The notes: generated by a model not told the origin, from the letters alone. 64,000 bases of DNA from Streptomyces sp. GESEQ-35 (GCF_017948485.1 NZ_JAFFSX010000009.1:1-64000), one strand, 5' to 3'. Counted from the first letter of the stretch, positions 42,420 through 51,091 are shown. Program-made: numbers and translations.

Positions 42420-42695
42420 ATGGCCGTCTTCAACGTGATCTTCTCGGAGGCGGCGGCGCGGGTGCGCGACAGTCTTACGGACGACCGCCTTCTGGCGCTT
42501 CGGCGTGGCCTCGCCATACTGGCCGAGGACCCGCGCAGTAAGATCTCCGCTGCTATCTCGGGAGATGAGAACACCCGCTCGGTCGCGCTGACCCACACCA
42601 TGGCGATCGAGTACGTCATCAGTGACGGCCTGCTGATCGTGCTCGTGGTCCACCTTGTCGACACCTCGCACGTGCTGGTCGAGACCGAGGACTGA
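42420..42695 (+). CDS. small RelE/ParE-like protein without antitoxin
   Basis: This 91-residue protein has the length and strand/helix order of RelE/ParE toxins: an N-terminal helix pair (AAARVRDSLTDDRLLALRRGLAIL AEDP split by the usual turn), then THTMAIEYVISDGLLIVLVVHLVD. No antitoxin-like gene lies on either side, and basic catalytic residues typical of RelE are few. It may be a domesticated RelE-fold protein. The ATG follows a GGGAGC ribosome site. Call is tentative. Confidence 0.55.
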   Translation: MAVFNVIFSEAAARVRDSLTDDRLLALRRGLAILAEDPRSKISAAISGDENTRSVALTHTMAIEYVISDGLLIVLVVHLVDTSHVLVETED

Positions 42696-42704
42696 CCCGC
42701 GGAA

Positions 42705-43574
42705 TCAGCCGTCGCGGAGCTTCTTCAGCCGCTCCACGTCCGCCGCGTGCCCCTGCTTTCCGCCCGGCGTCTCGATGATCAGCGGTACGCCCTCGGTCGC
42801 GGGGTGGGTCATCAGCGCGCGGAACGGGTCCTCGCCGATATGACCGGCGCCGATGTTCTCGTGCCGGTCCTTGTGGGCGCCGACGACGTCCTTGGAGTCG
42901 TTGGCGTGGATCAGCTTCAGCCGGCCCTCGCCGACCGTGTCCACCAGCAGGTCGAGCGTCTGGTGCATACCGCTCGGGCCGGTCAGGTCGTGTCCGGCGG
43001 CGAAGATGTGGCAGGTGTCCAGGCAGACGCCCAGCATCGGATGGGCGTCCAGCGCCTCGAAGTACGGCCCGAAGTCCCAGGTGCGGGAGCAGAGCGAGGC
43101 CCCCTGGCCCGCCGTCGACTCCAGCAGCAGAAACGGGTCGTCGTCGTGGGTCAGCTCATCCAGCAGCGGCAGCAGATACTCCCGTACCTGCTTGAGCGCC
43201 ACGGAACGCTCGCGGCCGCCGGTCGCGCTGCCCGTGTGCACGACCACGCCCAGCGCCCCGATCTCCCGGCCGCGCCGAAGCGAGTGCCGCAGCGACTCCA
43301 CCGACCTCTCCGCGGTGGCCTCGGTGTGCGAGCCGAAGTTGATCAGGTACGGGGCATGGACGTACGCCGGGATCGACTCGGCGGCACAGGCGGCCCGGAA
43401 CTCCTCGTCCTGCCGTGGGTTCCCGGTGGGCGTGGCCCAGCCGCGCGGGTTCGCGACGAAGACCTGCACGGTCTCGGCCTTGAGGTCACGGGCGTACGAC
43501 AGGCCTACGGAGTTCAGGCCGCCGGCGACGGGGACATGCCCGCCGACGGGATTGCGGAGCTGCTTGCCGGTCAC
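42705..43574 (-). CDS. nfo: deoxyribonuclease IV (endonuclease IV)
   Basis: This 289-residue enzyme cuts DNA at abasic sites. It has the AP endonuclease family 2 TIM barrel with zinc ligands visible in VHAPYLINFGS (about 72-82), VVHTGSATGG (about 110), LLESTAGQG (about 150), CLDTCHIFAAGHD (about 183-195), HANDSKDVVGAHKDRHENIGAG (about 222-243) and LIIETPGG near the end. It follows the PASTA kinase gene on the same strand after a 16-nt gap, so it is probably co-transcribed with it. Confidence 0.95.
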   Translation of the reverse strand: MTGKQLRNPVGGHVPVAGGLNSVGLSYARDLKAETVQVFVANPRGWATPTGNPRQDEEFRAACAAESIPAYVHAPYLINFGSHTEATAERSVESLRHSLRRGREIGALGVVVHTGSATGGRERSVALKQVREYLLPLLDELTHDDDPFLLLESTAGQGASLCSRTWDFGPYFEALDAHPMLGVCLDTCHIFAAGHDLTGPSGMHQTLDLLVDTVGEGRLKLIHANDSKDVVGAHKDRHENIGAGHIGEDPFRALMTHPATEGVPLIIETPGGKQGHAADVERLKKLRDG

Positions 43575-43590
43575 GTGCGCGTGCGTCCCG

Positions 43591-45513
43591 TCAGCGGATC
43601 TCGATGGTGATCGTCGACCCCTTGGGGGCCGTCTTGCCGCCCTTCACGGACTGCTTCTTGACGGTGTCGCCGAACAGCCCGAGCAGCCCGCGGTCCTCCT
43701 CGACCTCGAAGCCGGCCGCCTCCAGTTCCGCCCTGGCGTCGTCCACGTTGTCGCCGACCACGTCCGGGACCTCGATCATCTCGGGGCCCTTGGACAGCGT
43801 CAGCGTCACCGTGTCGCCCTCGGCGGCCTCGCTGCCGGGGTCCAGGGACTGGCGGGCGACCTGGCCCTTGTCGAACTCCGAGTTGACCTGCTCGGCGGCG
43901 ACCCGCACCTTCAGGCCTGCCTCCTCCAGCTCCGCCCGCGCGTCCTCCAGGCTCGCGCCGGTGACGTCGGCCACCTCCACCGGGCTGCCCTTGCTGACGG
44001 TGAGCGCGATCGCGGAACCGGAGCGCCGGGTGGTGCCCGCAGCCGGGTCGATGCTGATCACGAAGCCCGCCTCGACGTCCTCGCTGAACTCCCGGGTGAC
44101 CATGCCCGGCGCCAGCCCTTCCTGCTTCAGCACGGACCTGGCCCGGTCGAGCTGGTAGCCCTCCACATCGGGCACCTTCACCGTCTGCGGGCCGTCGGAG
44201 ACGGTGAGCGTCACGGAGTCGTTCTGCCGTATCCGCTCGCCCACCTCCGGATCGCTGCTGATGACCGAGCCACGCTTCACGGTGTCGCTGTAGGCGCGCT
44301 TGACCTGGCCGGTCTCGAGCCCGGCCGCCTCCAGGCGGTCGCGGGCCTGTGCCTCTGTCTTCGTCACCAGCGGCGGGACCTTGGTGAACTGGCCGGAGTT
44401 GATGTACCAGACGCCCGCGCCGAGGCCGAAGACCAGCAGGACGGCCGCGATGATCGTGAACAGCCGGCCCCGGGGCGCCCGGGCGGAGCGCCGCGGCGGC
44501 AGGGGCGGCGGGCTCTCGAAGCGGCTCGTGCGGTGGACCTCGGGCTCGTCCTCGTTCACCGGCAGTGAGCGCAGCATGGTCAGCGCACGCGGGATCACGC
44601 TCGTACGGTCGTCGGCGCCCAGGTGTTCGGCCGTGAGCGCCTGCGGTGGCACCGCGTCCAGCTGGTCCGCGCCGAGCGCGCCGCGGACCTCCCGCGCGTG
44701 CGCGAGCAGCGCCACGGCGTCGTACGGCCGGAGGTCGGGCGTGCGGGCGGTGGCCGACGCCACCAGCTCGTCCAGCTCGTACGCCAGTCCGGGCACGGCG
44801 GCCGACGGGGGCGGCACGTCCTCGTGCAGGTGCTTGTAGAGCACTATGGCGGGGTTCTCGCCCTGGTGCGGGCGGTCGCCGGTGAGCATCTCGTAGAGCA
44901 TCACGCCGCACGCGTACACGTCGACGCGGGGGTCGGTGGTGCCGTTCTCTATCTGCTCGGGGGCGAGATACGAGACCGTCCCGAGGACCGCCCCGGTGGT
45001 GTTGGTGACCGTGTCCACGGCCCGGACGAGCCCGAAGTCGGCGACCTTGACCCGGCCGTCGTCCCCTATCAGCACGTTCTCCGGCTTCATGTCCCGGTGC
45101 ACGAACCCGGCACGGTGCGCGGCGCCGAGCGCGGCGAGCACGGGCTCCAGGATGTCGAACGCGGCGCGCGGCTGGAGCGCCCCGCGCTCGCGCAGGACGT
45201 CACGGAGCGTGCAGCCGGCGACGTACTCCATGGCCAGATAGACGTACGACCCGTCGGTCCCCTGGTCGAAGACCTGCACCACATTCGGGTGAGCCAGCCG
45301 CGCCACGGACTTCGCCTCGCGAATGAACCGATCCACGAAGGAGCCGTCGGCCGCGAGGGTGGGGTGCATCACCTTGAGTGCGAGAACGCGGTCGAGCCGG
45401 GTGTCCACGGCCCGGTAGACCGTGGCCATCCCGCCGACGGCGATCCGCGCGTCCACGCGATACCTGCCGTCGAGCACCTGCCCGACCAGTGGGTCATGAA
45501 GGGTCGTATCCAC
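43591..45513 (-). CDS. membrane Ser/Thr protein kinase with four PASTA domains
   Basis: This 640-residue PknB-like receptor kinase has a cytoplasmic kinase domain (about 10-270) with VGGMATVYRA glycine loop, ALKVMHP lysine, HRDMKPENVLI catalytic loop and DFG in VADFGLV. A linker, one membrane helix (about 346-368) and four extracellular PASTA repeats (about 370-640, GYQLDRARSVLKQEG-type) follow. PASTA domains sense muropeptides or lipid II. The GTG at 45513 gives MDTTLHDPLVGQ; earlier in-frame codons lie in a poor region. It is in the place of pknL in the mycobacterial order, though PknL lacks PASTA repeats as far as I know. Confidence 0.94.
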   Translation of the reverse strand: MDTTLHDPLVGQVLDGRYRVDARIAVGGMATVYRAVDTRLDRVLALKVMHPTLAADGSFVDRFIREAKSVARLAHPNVVQVFDQGTDGSYVYLAMEYVAGCTLRDVLRERGALQPRAAFDILEPVLAALGAAHRAGFVHRDMKPENVLIGDDGRVKVADFGLVRAVDTVTNTTGAVLGTVSYLAPEQIENGTTDPRVDVYACGVMLYEMLTGDRPHQGENPAIVLYKHLHEDVPPPSAAVPGLAYELDELVASATARTPDLRPYDAVALLAHAREVRGALGADQLDAVPPQALTAEHLGADDRTSVIPRALTMLRSLPVNEDEPEVHRTSRFESPPPLPPRRSARAPRGRLFTIIAAVLLVFGLGAGVWYINSGQFTKVPPLVTKTEAQARDRLEAAGLETGQVKRAYSDTVKRGSVISSDPEVGERIRQNDSVTLTVSDGPQTVKVPDVEGYQLDRARSVLKQEGLAPGMVTREFSEDVEAGFVISIDPAAGTTRRSGSAIALTVSKGSPVEVADVTGASLEDARAELEEAGLKVRVAAEQVNSEFDKGQVARQSLDPGSEAAEGDTVTLTLSKGPEMIEVPDVVGDNVDDARAELEAAGFEVEEDRGLLGLFGDTVKKQSVKGGKTAPKGSTITIEIR

Positions 45514-45607
45514 GCAGGTGAGTCTACGAGCCGTCGCTGACACAACAGCAGTTTCGGCCGGGATCGGGGCGGGACTGAAGCGTACCTGTGACGCACGCCT
45601 CACCGAA

Positions 45608-46402
45608 TCAGAAGGCAGGCCGCTCCGGGTCCAGCCGTGCCAGGCCCTCCGCCGGTGACGACGCCTCCGCGAAGTGCCGCCGGGGAATCCGCCCCGCCAG
45701 CCGGGCCAGCCGGCCCGCCTCCACCGCATGCCGCATGGCCTCAGCCATCCGAGCCGGCTCCTGCGCGCGCGTCACCGCTGAGGCAAGCATCACACCCGCG
45801 CACCCCAGCTCCATCGCCAGCGCCGCATCCGACGCCGTACCCGCACCCGCGTCCAGGATCACCGGCACGCGTGCGTGCTCCACGATCAGCTGGAAGTTGT
45901 GTGGGTTGCGGATGCCGAGCCCGGAGCCGATGGGCGAGCCGAGCGGCATGATCGCCGCGCAGCCGACGTCCTCCAGTTTCCGTGCCAGGACCGGGTCGTC
46001 GTTCGTGTACGGCAGCACCGTGAACCCGTCGTCCACCAGCGTCTCCGCCGCCTCCAGCGTCTCGATCGGATCCGGCAGCAGCGTCCGCTCGTCGGCGATG
46101 ACCTCCAGCTTGACCAGGTCGCTGCCGAGCGCCTCCCGGGCCAGCCGGGCGGTGAGGACGGCTTCCCCGGCGGTGAAGCAGCCCGCGGTGTTCGGCAGCA
46201 CCCGGATGCCGAGCTTCTCCAGCACCGACAGCACCGAACCGTGCACATCGGGGTTCACCCGCCGCATCGCGACCGTCGTCAGCTCCGTGCCGGAGGCGAC
46301 GAGCGCCCGCTCCAGCACCTCCAGGCTGGGCGCACCGCCCGTACCCATGATGAGCCGGGACGAGAAGGCCGTACCGCCGATGACAAAGGGGTCGTCAGCC
46401 AT
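45608..46402 (-). CDS. thiG: thiazole synthase
   Basis: This 264-residue TIM-barrel enzyme makes the thiazole phosphate half of thiamine from deoxyxylulose phosphate, dehydroglycine and ThiS thiocarboxylate. The Schiff-base lysine lies in LVKLEVIADERTLLPD (about residue 98), and AAIMPLGSPIGSGLGI (about 146-161) and DAGAGTASDAA are typical. It is the third gene of the thiO-thiS-thiG unit, 3 nt after thiS. Confidence 0.96.
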   Translation of the reverse strand: MADDPFVIGGTAFSSRLIMGTGGAPSLEVLERALVASGTELTTVAMRRVNPDVHGSVLSVLEKLGIRVLPNTAGCFTAGEAVLTARLAREALGSDLVKLEVIADERTLLPDPIETLEAAETLVDDGFTVLPYTNDDPVLARKLEDVGCAAIMPLGSPIGSGLGIRNPHNFQLIVEHARVPVILDAGAGTASDAALAMELGCAGVMLASAVTRAQEPARMAEAMRHAVEAGRLARLAGRIPRRHFAEASSPAEGLARLDPERPAF

Positions 46403-46405
46403 GGG

Positions 46406-46606
46406 TCAGCCTCCTTGGACGGCGGTGAGGACTTCGACGCGGTCTCCCTCGGAGAGGGACGTGGCGGGCCACTCCGCGCGCGGGACGACGGTTTCGTTCA
46501 GGGCGGCGGCCACTCCGGAGGGCGCCGCGGTGAGGGACTTCACGAGCGTGTCGAGGGCGGTGGCGTCGGAGATCTCCCGGCGCTCACCATTGATCCAGAC
46601 GTTCAT
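46406..46606 (-). CDS. thiS: thiamine sulfur carrier protein
   Basis: This 66-residue ubiquitin-like protein ends in the required Gly-Gly, the site that becomes a thiocarboxylate and gives sulfur to ThiG. The N-terminal strand MNVWINGERREI and VVPRAEWPATSLSEGDRVEVL fit the family. Its ATG overlaps the thiO stop (ATGA). Confidence 0.95.
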   Translation of the reverse strand: MNVWINGERREISDATALDTLVKSLTAAPSGVAAALNETVVPRAEWPATSLSEGDRVEVLTAVQGG

Positions 46607-47778
46607 ACGGGCAGCTCCGAGAGGGCGCCGAAGCGCTTCGGGGTGAAGGGGCGGGCCACGTCCGGGAGTTCACCGGTGGCCAGCGCGTGCGCCATGGCGT
46701 CGCCGGTGACCGGCGTGAGCAGCACGCCGTTGCGATAGTGGCCGGTGGCCAGCAGGAGTCCGGGGAGTTCCGTCGGGCCGAGCAGCGGCGCGTTGTCGGG
46801 GGAGCCGGGGCGCAGTCCGGCCCGGGTCTCCGTCAGCGGCAGCTCGGTGATGCCGGGGACCAGCTCGTGCGCGTCGCGCAGCAGTTCGTAGACGCCGCCC
46901 GCCGTCACCGTGGTGTCCCAGCCCAGCTCCTCGCTGGTCGCGCCGACGACCAGCTCGCCGTTCTCGCGCGGCACCAGGTAGACATGGCTGCCGCGGACCA
47001 TGGCGCGTACGGTGCGGCTCAGGAACGGCGCGCACCGCTCGGGCACGGTCAGCCGCAGCACCTGCCCCTTCACGGGGCGTACGGGCGGGAGTACGTCGTC
47101 CGGGACGCCCGCGAGCTGCCCGCTCAGGCTGCCGCCGGCGAGGACCACCTGCCCCGCGCCCACGGTCCCGCCGTCGCGCGTGACGACTCCGGCCGCCCGC
47201 TCCCGTACGACCGACAGCCGCTCGGCCCACGTCCGGTGGAAGACCACCCCCGCCCGCTCGCACGCGGCGACCAGCGCACGGGTGAGGCGCCGCGGGTCGA
47301 TCTGGTGGTCCCCGTCGACCCGCAGCCCGCCGCGCACACCCGGCGCGAGCATCGGCTCCAGACGCCGGCACTCCCGCCCCGAAAGCCATTCGGAGCCCAG
47401 CCCCGACTCCCGTTGCAGCGCGTGCAGTTCGCGCAGATGGGCGCGGTCGTCGGCGTCCAGCGCGACGGCGAGCGTGCCGCACTGGCGGTAACCGAGGTCG
47501 TGGCCCGTCAGCTCGGTGAGCTCGGCCGCGAAGTCCGGGTAGCGGCGGGCCGAGGCGAGGTTCAGGCCGAGCAGGGTCTGCTCGCCGTAGTGAAGTTCCG
47601 TGACGGCGGCCAGCATCCCGGCCGCCACCTGTGCGGCTCCGCCGCCCGGTTCGGGATCCACGACGGCAGTGGCGAACCCGCGCTGCGTGGCCCGCCAGGC
47701 CGTCACGAGTCCGATGACCCCGCCCCCGATGACCAGGACGTCTGCTGTGTCGGATGCTTTGTCGGACGTATGCGACAT
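46603..47778 (-). CDS. thiO: glycine oxidase
   Basis: This 391-residue flavoenzyme oxidises glycine to the imine needed by ThiG. An N-terminal FAD-binding GGGVIGLVTAW motif (about residues 18-28), a DAO-type substrate domain and the C-terminal GLRPGSPDNAPLLG and GHYRNGVLLTPVTG segments are typical of ThiO. The ATG at 47778 places the FAD motif close to the N terminus and comes right after the TPP riboswitch. It is the first gene of the thiOSG operon. Confidence 0.95.
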   Translation of the reverse strand: MSHTSDKASDTADVLVIGGGVIGLVTAWRATQRGFATAVVDPEPGGGAAQVAAGMLAAVTELHYGEQTLLGLNLASARRYPDFAAELTELTGHDLGYRQCGTLAVALDADDRAHLRELHALQRESGLGSEWLSGRECRRLEPMLAPGVRGGLRVDGDHQIDPRRLTRALVAACERAGVVFHRTWAERLSVVRERAAGVVTRDGGTVGAGQVVLAGGSLSGQLAGVPDDVLPPVRPVKGQVLRLTVPERCAPFLSRTVRAMVRGSHVYLVPRENGELVVGATSEELGWDTTVTAGGVYELLRDAHELVPGITELPLTETRAGLRPGSPDNAPLLGPTELPGLLLATGHYRNGVLLTPVTGDAMAHALATGELPDVARPFTPKRFGALSELPV

Positions 47779-47789
47779 GGGCGTCCAGC

Positions 47790-47882
47790 CCCTCCCTTCG
47801 CCGGCATGACCCGGATCAGGTTCGTACGGTCGGAGGCCGCCAGCCTCCCTCTCAGCCCGGTGCGTCCGGGCTCCCGCGAGTG
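47790..47882 (-). promoter_or_regulatory. TPP riboswitch
   Basis: On the minus strand the leader reads GCGGGAGCCCGG, then CTGAGAGGGAGG, and GAACCTGATCCGGGTCATGCC followed by GGCGAAGGGAGGGG. These are the thi-box core elements (CUGAGA pyrimidine sensor and ACCUGAUCC...GGCGAAGGGA). The shine-like GGGAGG at the end suggests translational control of thiO by thiamine pyrophosphate. Confidence 0.95.
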
Positions 47883-47940
47883 CTTGTACGTTGGCCAGCC
47901 TAGCCCGACCCTCCGCGCCTCTGTAAGGGAGCCTGTTGTC

Positions 47941-48312
47941 ATGCCCCGCTCGCTCGACGGCCTCGTCCTTGCCCCGGTCGCCGACCAGGCTCCAGGTCAG
48001 GTGGGTACGCGTACCCGGTTCACGTACCACGAGGTGGACGGGACGATCTGGGCCGAGTACGCGGGCGGGGATGTCGTACGCGGGCATCTGGTGGGCACGC
48101 GTGACGGCGACCGGCTCGACTTCCGGTACGTACAGCTCAAGCAGGACGGGACGACGTCCTCCGGGCGCTGCGTGTCGACGGTCGTCGAGCTGCCGGACGG
48201 GCGGGTGCGGCTGGACGAGACCTGGGAGTGGGAGTCGCAGCCGGGCAGCGGAACGAGCGTGGTGGAGCAGGTCGACGAGGTTGTGGAACAGATCACTGAA
48301 CCCGGCCCCTGA
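47941..48312 (+). CDS. conserved beta-rich hypothetical protein
   Basis: This 123-residue protein is rich in beta strands: RFTYHEVDGTIWAEYAGGDVV, GHLVGTRDGDRLDFRYVQL, then CVSTVVELPDGRVRLDETWEWE. The repeated strand-turn pattern resembles a small lipocalin-like barrel. Related bacterial proteins are often labelled N-acetylglutamate synthase without support, and I would not trust that. The ATG at 47941 follows a GGGAG site. It is divergent from thiO and has no clear operon partner. Confidence 0.7.
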   Translation: MPRSLDGLVLAPVADQAPGQVGTRTRFTYHEVDGTIWAEYAGGDVVRGHLVGTRDGDRLDFRYVQLKQDGTTSSGRCVSTVVELPDGRVRLDETWEWESQPGSGTSVVEQVDEVVEQITEPGP

Positions 48313-48338
48313 CTGACAGAACGTCAGTTGTCTATGGT
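48309..48338 (+). promoter_or_regulatory. promoter with overlapping palindrome before ferredoxin reductase gene
   Basis: CTGACT/TGACTG near 48309-48315 and TATGGT (48333-48338), 17-18 nt apart, lie 6 nt before the GTG start. ACTGAC (48312-48317) and GTCAGT (48323-48328) form a perfect inverted repeat with a 5-nt spacer across the -35 region, a TetR-type operator candidate. Confidence 0.55.
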
Positions 48339-48344
48339 GATCAG

Positions 48345-49574
48345 GTGAGCGAGCAGACGCAGGAACGAGGCACGTCACAGCCGCGGCGCGTGGTCGTGGC
48401 CGGCGCGGGCATGGCCGGCGTACAGACCGCGGTCGCCCTGCGCGAACAGGGCTTCACCGGCAGCGTGACGCTGATCGGCGCCGAGCCCCACCAGCCGTAC
48501 GACCGGCCGCCGCTGTCCAAGGCCGTGCTGCTCGGCAAGGCCGAGGGCTCCGCCTTCGACGTGGACTTCGAGGCGCTCGGCATCGACCTGGAGCTGGGGC
48601 GCGAGGTGCTGGGCGTGCGCCCCGGCGACCACGAGCTGGACACCGAGACCGGGCCCGTCCCGTACGACATCCTGGTCCTCGCCACCGGCGCGGAACCGAT
48701 CCGGCTGCCGGGCGCGGAGGGCATCCCCGGCGTCCATCTGCTGCGCACCCTGGACGACGCCGAACGGCTGCGGCCGGTGCTCGCCCGGCAGCACGACATC
48801 GTGGTCGTCGGCGCGGGCTGGATCGGCGCGGAGTTCGCCACGGCGGCGCGCGAGGCGGGCTGCGCGGTGACGGTCGTGGAGGCCGCCGACCGGCCGCTCG
48901 CGGGCGCGCTGCCCGCCGAGGTGGCCGCGCCCATGGCCGCCTGGTACGCCGACAGCGGCGCGGTGCTGCGGACGCACGCGCGCGTGGAGCGCGTCGAGCC
49001 CGGCTCGGTCGTCCTCGACGACGGCTCACGGCTGCCCGCGGACGCCGTCGTGGTCGGCATCGGCGCCCGGCCCGCCACCGCCTGGCTCGCCGGTTCGGAC
49101 ATCACGCTGGGCAGGTACGGCGAGGTCGTGGCCGACGACCGGCTCCAGACCTCCGTGCCGGACGTCTACGCGGTCGGCGACTGTGCCTCCTTCCCCTCGG
49201 GAAGGTATGGCGAGCGCCTGCTGGTCCACCACTGGGACAACGCCCTCCAAGGCCCCCGCACGGTCGCGGCGAACGTCATCGGCGAGGCCCCGGCGGTGTA
49301 CGACCCGGTCCCGTATTTCTGGTCGGAGCAGTTCGGCCGCTTCGTCCAGTACGTCGGCCACCACGCGTCGGCCGACACGACCCTGTGGCGCGGTGACCCT
49401 TCCGGCCCGTCCTGGACGGTGTGCTGGCTCCGTGAGAACCGGCTGGTCGCCCTGCTGGCGGTCGGCCGGCCCAGGGACCTGGCCCAGGGACGGCGGCTGA
49501 TCGAGGCGGGCGCCGAGATGGATCCGGTGCTGATCCCGGACCCGGCGAGGCCGCTGAAGACGGCGACGGCGTAA
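48345..49574 (+). CDS. FAD/NAD-dependent ferredoxin (rubredoxin) reductase
   Basis: This 409-residue flavoprotein transfers electrons from NADH to a ferredoxin. It has an N-terminal FAD motif VVAGAGMAGVQTA (about 13-25), a central NAD-binding motif VVVGAGWIGAEFATAAREAG (about 153-172), YAVGDCA near 275, and a C-terminal reductase dimerisation domain (about 320-400). It resembles reductases of P450 or dioxygenase systems, but no ferredoxin or oxygenase gene lies next to it. The GTG start is 6 nt after the -10, so leaderless. A palindrome upstream suggests TetR-type control. Confidence 0.9.
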   Translation: MSEQTQERGTSQPRRVVVAGAGMAGVQTAVALREQGFTGSVTLIGAEPHQPYDRPPLSKAVLLGKAEGSAFDVDFEALGIDLELGREVLGVRPGDHELDTETGPVPYDILVLATGAEPIRLPGAEGIPGVHLLRTLDDAERLRPVLARQHDIVVVGAGWIGAEFATAAREAGCAVTVVEAADRPLAGALPAEVAAPMAAWYADSGAVLRTHARVERVEPGSVVLDDGSRLPADAVVVGIGARPATAWLAGSDITLGRYGEVVADDRLQTSVPDVYAVGDCASFPSGRYGERLLVHHWDNALQGPRTVAANVIGEAPAVYDPVPYFWSEQFGRFVQYVGHHASADTTLWRGDPSGPSWTVCWLRENRLVALLAVGRPRDLAQGRRLIEAGAEMDPVLIPDPARPLKTATA

Positions 49575-49706
49575 GGCGTCCGTGAGCGGCGGCCGGCGAC
49601 GGTGTGAGCCGATCGGGCGTGGCGGAAGCGGACACGGCGTAACGTGTTCGCGCAGGTCGGACGGGCCTGGCTTCCGACTGTCAGTCCGGGATGGCACGCT
49701 TGTCCC

Positions 49707-50072
49707 GTGACCGAGATTGACGCAAAGATCGATGCTCTCGTCCCCGCCTGGCTCACCCTGCCCGACATCGCAGAGATGCTCGATGTCGAGGTGACGCGCG
49801 TCCGGCAGCTGGTCAAGGAGGGCCAGCTCATCGCCGTACGCCGTGGTGAGAACCGCGCGCTGCACGTCCCCGCCGCCTTCATCGACGGGGACAAGGTCGT
49901 CAAGGGCCTGTCCGGGACCCTGACGCTCCTGCGGGACGACGGCTTCTCCGACGAAGAGATGCTCGAGTGGCTGTTCACCCCCGACGCGAGCCTGCCCGGC
50001 ACCCCCGCGCAGGCCTTGAGCGAGAATCGCGGCACGGAGGTGAAGCGCCGCGCCCAGGCGCTCGCCGTCTGA
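49707..50072 (+). CDS. Rv2175c-like DNA-binding protein
   Basis: This 121-residue protein has an N-terminal winged/excisionase-like helix-turn-helix (LTLPDIAEMLDVEVTRVRQLVKEGQ, split at about residues 18-42) and a C-terminal domain typical of the Rv2175c family (LHVPAAFIDGDKVVKGLSGTL, about 53-73). In M. tuberculosis, Rv2175c sits next to kinase PknL and is phosphorylated by it, which weakens DNA binding. Here the PASTA kinase lies 4 kb away. The GTG start follows a CACGCT -10-like element by 6 nt. Confidence 0.87.
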   Translation: MTEIDAKIDALVPAWLTLPDIAEMLDVEVTRVRQLVKEGQLIAVRRGENRALHVPAAFIDGDKVVKGLSGTLTLLRDDGFSDEEMLEWLFTPDASLPGTPAQALSENRGTEVKRRAQALAV

Positions 50073-50247
50073 TCACCGCACGCTGACCTGAACACCGTCC
50101 GGCGTACGGGCCGCGGCCCACGGAGGCCGCGGCCGCGGTCCGGTGCGGCCCACAGCGGCCGACGGACACCGGCGACGGCACGCGCCGTGGCCCGTACGCC
50201 ACAGACATCGCGGTGGCCCGCAGGCCACCGAACAACGGGGGAGACCC

Positions 50248-50904
50248 ATGCCCGACACCGCCGCCACTTCGCGCGCCCGGCTCGCCGACGCGCGGGTCTA
50301 CCTGTGCACGGGCGCCCGCAAGCGCCAGGGCGATCTGCCCGAGTTCCTCGACGCGGTCCTGGCGGGCGGTGTCGACATCGTGCAGCTGAGGGACAAGGGC
50401 ATGGAGGCGGCGGAGGAGCTGGAGCACCTCAAGGTCTTCGCCGACGCCTGCGCCCGGCACGGCAAGCTCTTCTCGGTCAACGACCGGGCGGACGTCGCCC
50501 ACGCCGCCGGCGCCGACGTACTCCATCTCGGCCAGGGCGACCTGCCCGTCCCAGCGGCCCGGGCGATCCTCGGCGACGACATCCTCATCGGCCGCTCGAC
50601 ACACGCCGAGTCCGAGGCCGCCGCGGCCGCCGTCCAGGACGGCGTGGACTACTTCTGCACCGGCCCCTGCTGGCCGACCCCCACCAAGCCCGGCCGCCAC
50701 GCCCCCGGCCTCGACCTGGTCCGCCACACCGCCGCCCTCGGCACCGACCGCCCCTGGTTCGCCATCGGCGGCATCGACCTGTCCAACCTCGACGAGGTGC
50801 TGGATGCGGGCGCCCGCCGGGTCGTGGTCGTCCGGGCGATCACGGAGGCCGAGGATCCGGGGGCCGCGGCGGCGGAGTTCGCGAAGCGGCTGAGGGCGAC
50901 CTGA
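50248..50904 (+). CDS. thiE: thiamine-phosphate synthase
   Basis: This 218-residue TIM-barrel enzyme joins the pyrimidine and thiazole halves into thiamine phosphate. LDAVLAGGVDIVQLRDKG (about 29-46), FSVNDRADVAHAAGADVLHLGQGDL (about 75-99), FCTGPCWPTPTKPGR and the final WFAIGGID are family signatures. GGGGGAG precedes the ATG at 50248. Unlike thiOSG, its 175-nt leader shows no thi-box. Confidence 0.95.
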   Translation: MPDTAATSRARLADARVYLCTGARKRQGDLPEFLDAVLAGGVDIVQLRDKGMEAAEELEHLKVFADACARHGKLFSVNDRADVAHAAGADVLHLGQGDLPVPAARAILGDDILIGRSTHAESEAAAAAVQDGVDYFCTGPCWPTPTKPGRHAPGLDLVRHTAALGTDRPWFAIGGIDLSNLDEVLDAGARRVVVVRAITEAEDPGAAAAEFAKRLRAT

Positions 50905-50938
50905 GCGGCCCCCGGCGAAGTCGGCCGGGGTTCGGCAG

Positions 50939-50974
50939 CGCCCCAAAGGGGCGCGGGGAACTGCGCGACCAGCC
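50939..50974 (+). repeat. intergenic GC-rich repeat, copy 5
   Basis: CGCCCCAAAGGGGCG head followed by GGGGAACTGCGCGACCAGCCA, 34 nt after the thiE stop, sense orientation. Confidence 0.85.
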
Positions 50975-51091
50975 ACGACGGACCCGCGGCCGACAGACGA
51001 CCCCATCGCGGCACTACCCGCGGAGCGTTCCGCCAACTTGTCCGATGGGTGGACAGTAAGACGACAAACCGGGCAAATTCCCGGAGTCCGG

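Noticed and set aside
42420..42695. Toxin-antitoxin module
   Set aside because: A RelE-like protein is present, but no antitoxin gene flanks it.
50073..50247. TPP riboswitch before thiE
   Set aside because: The leader has GC-rich inverted repeats but no CTGAGA or ACCTGATCC elements.
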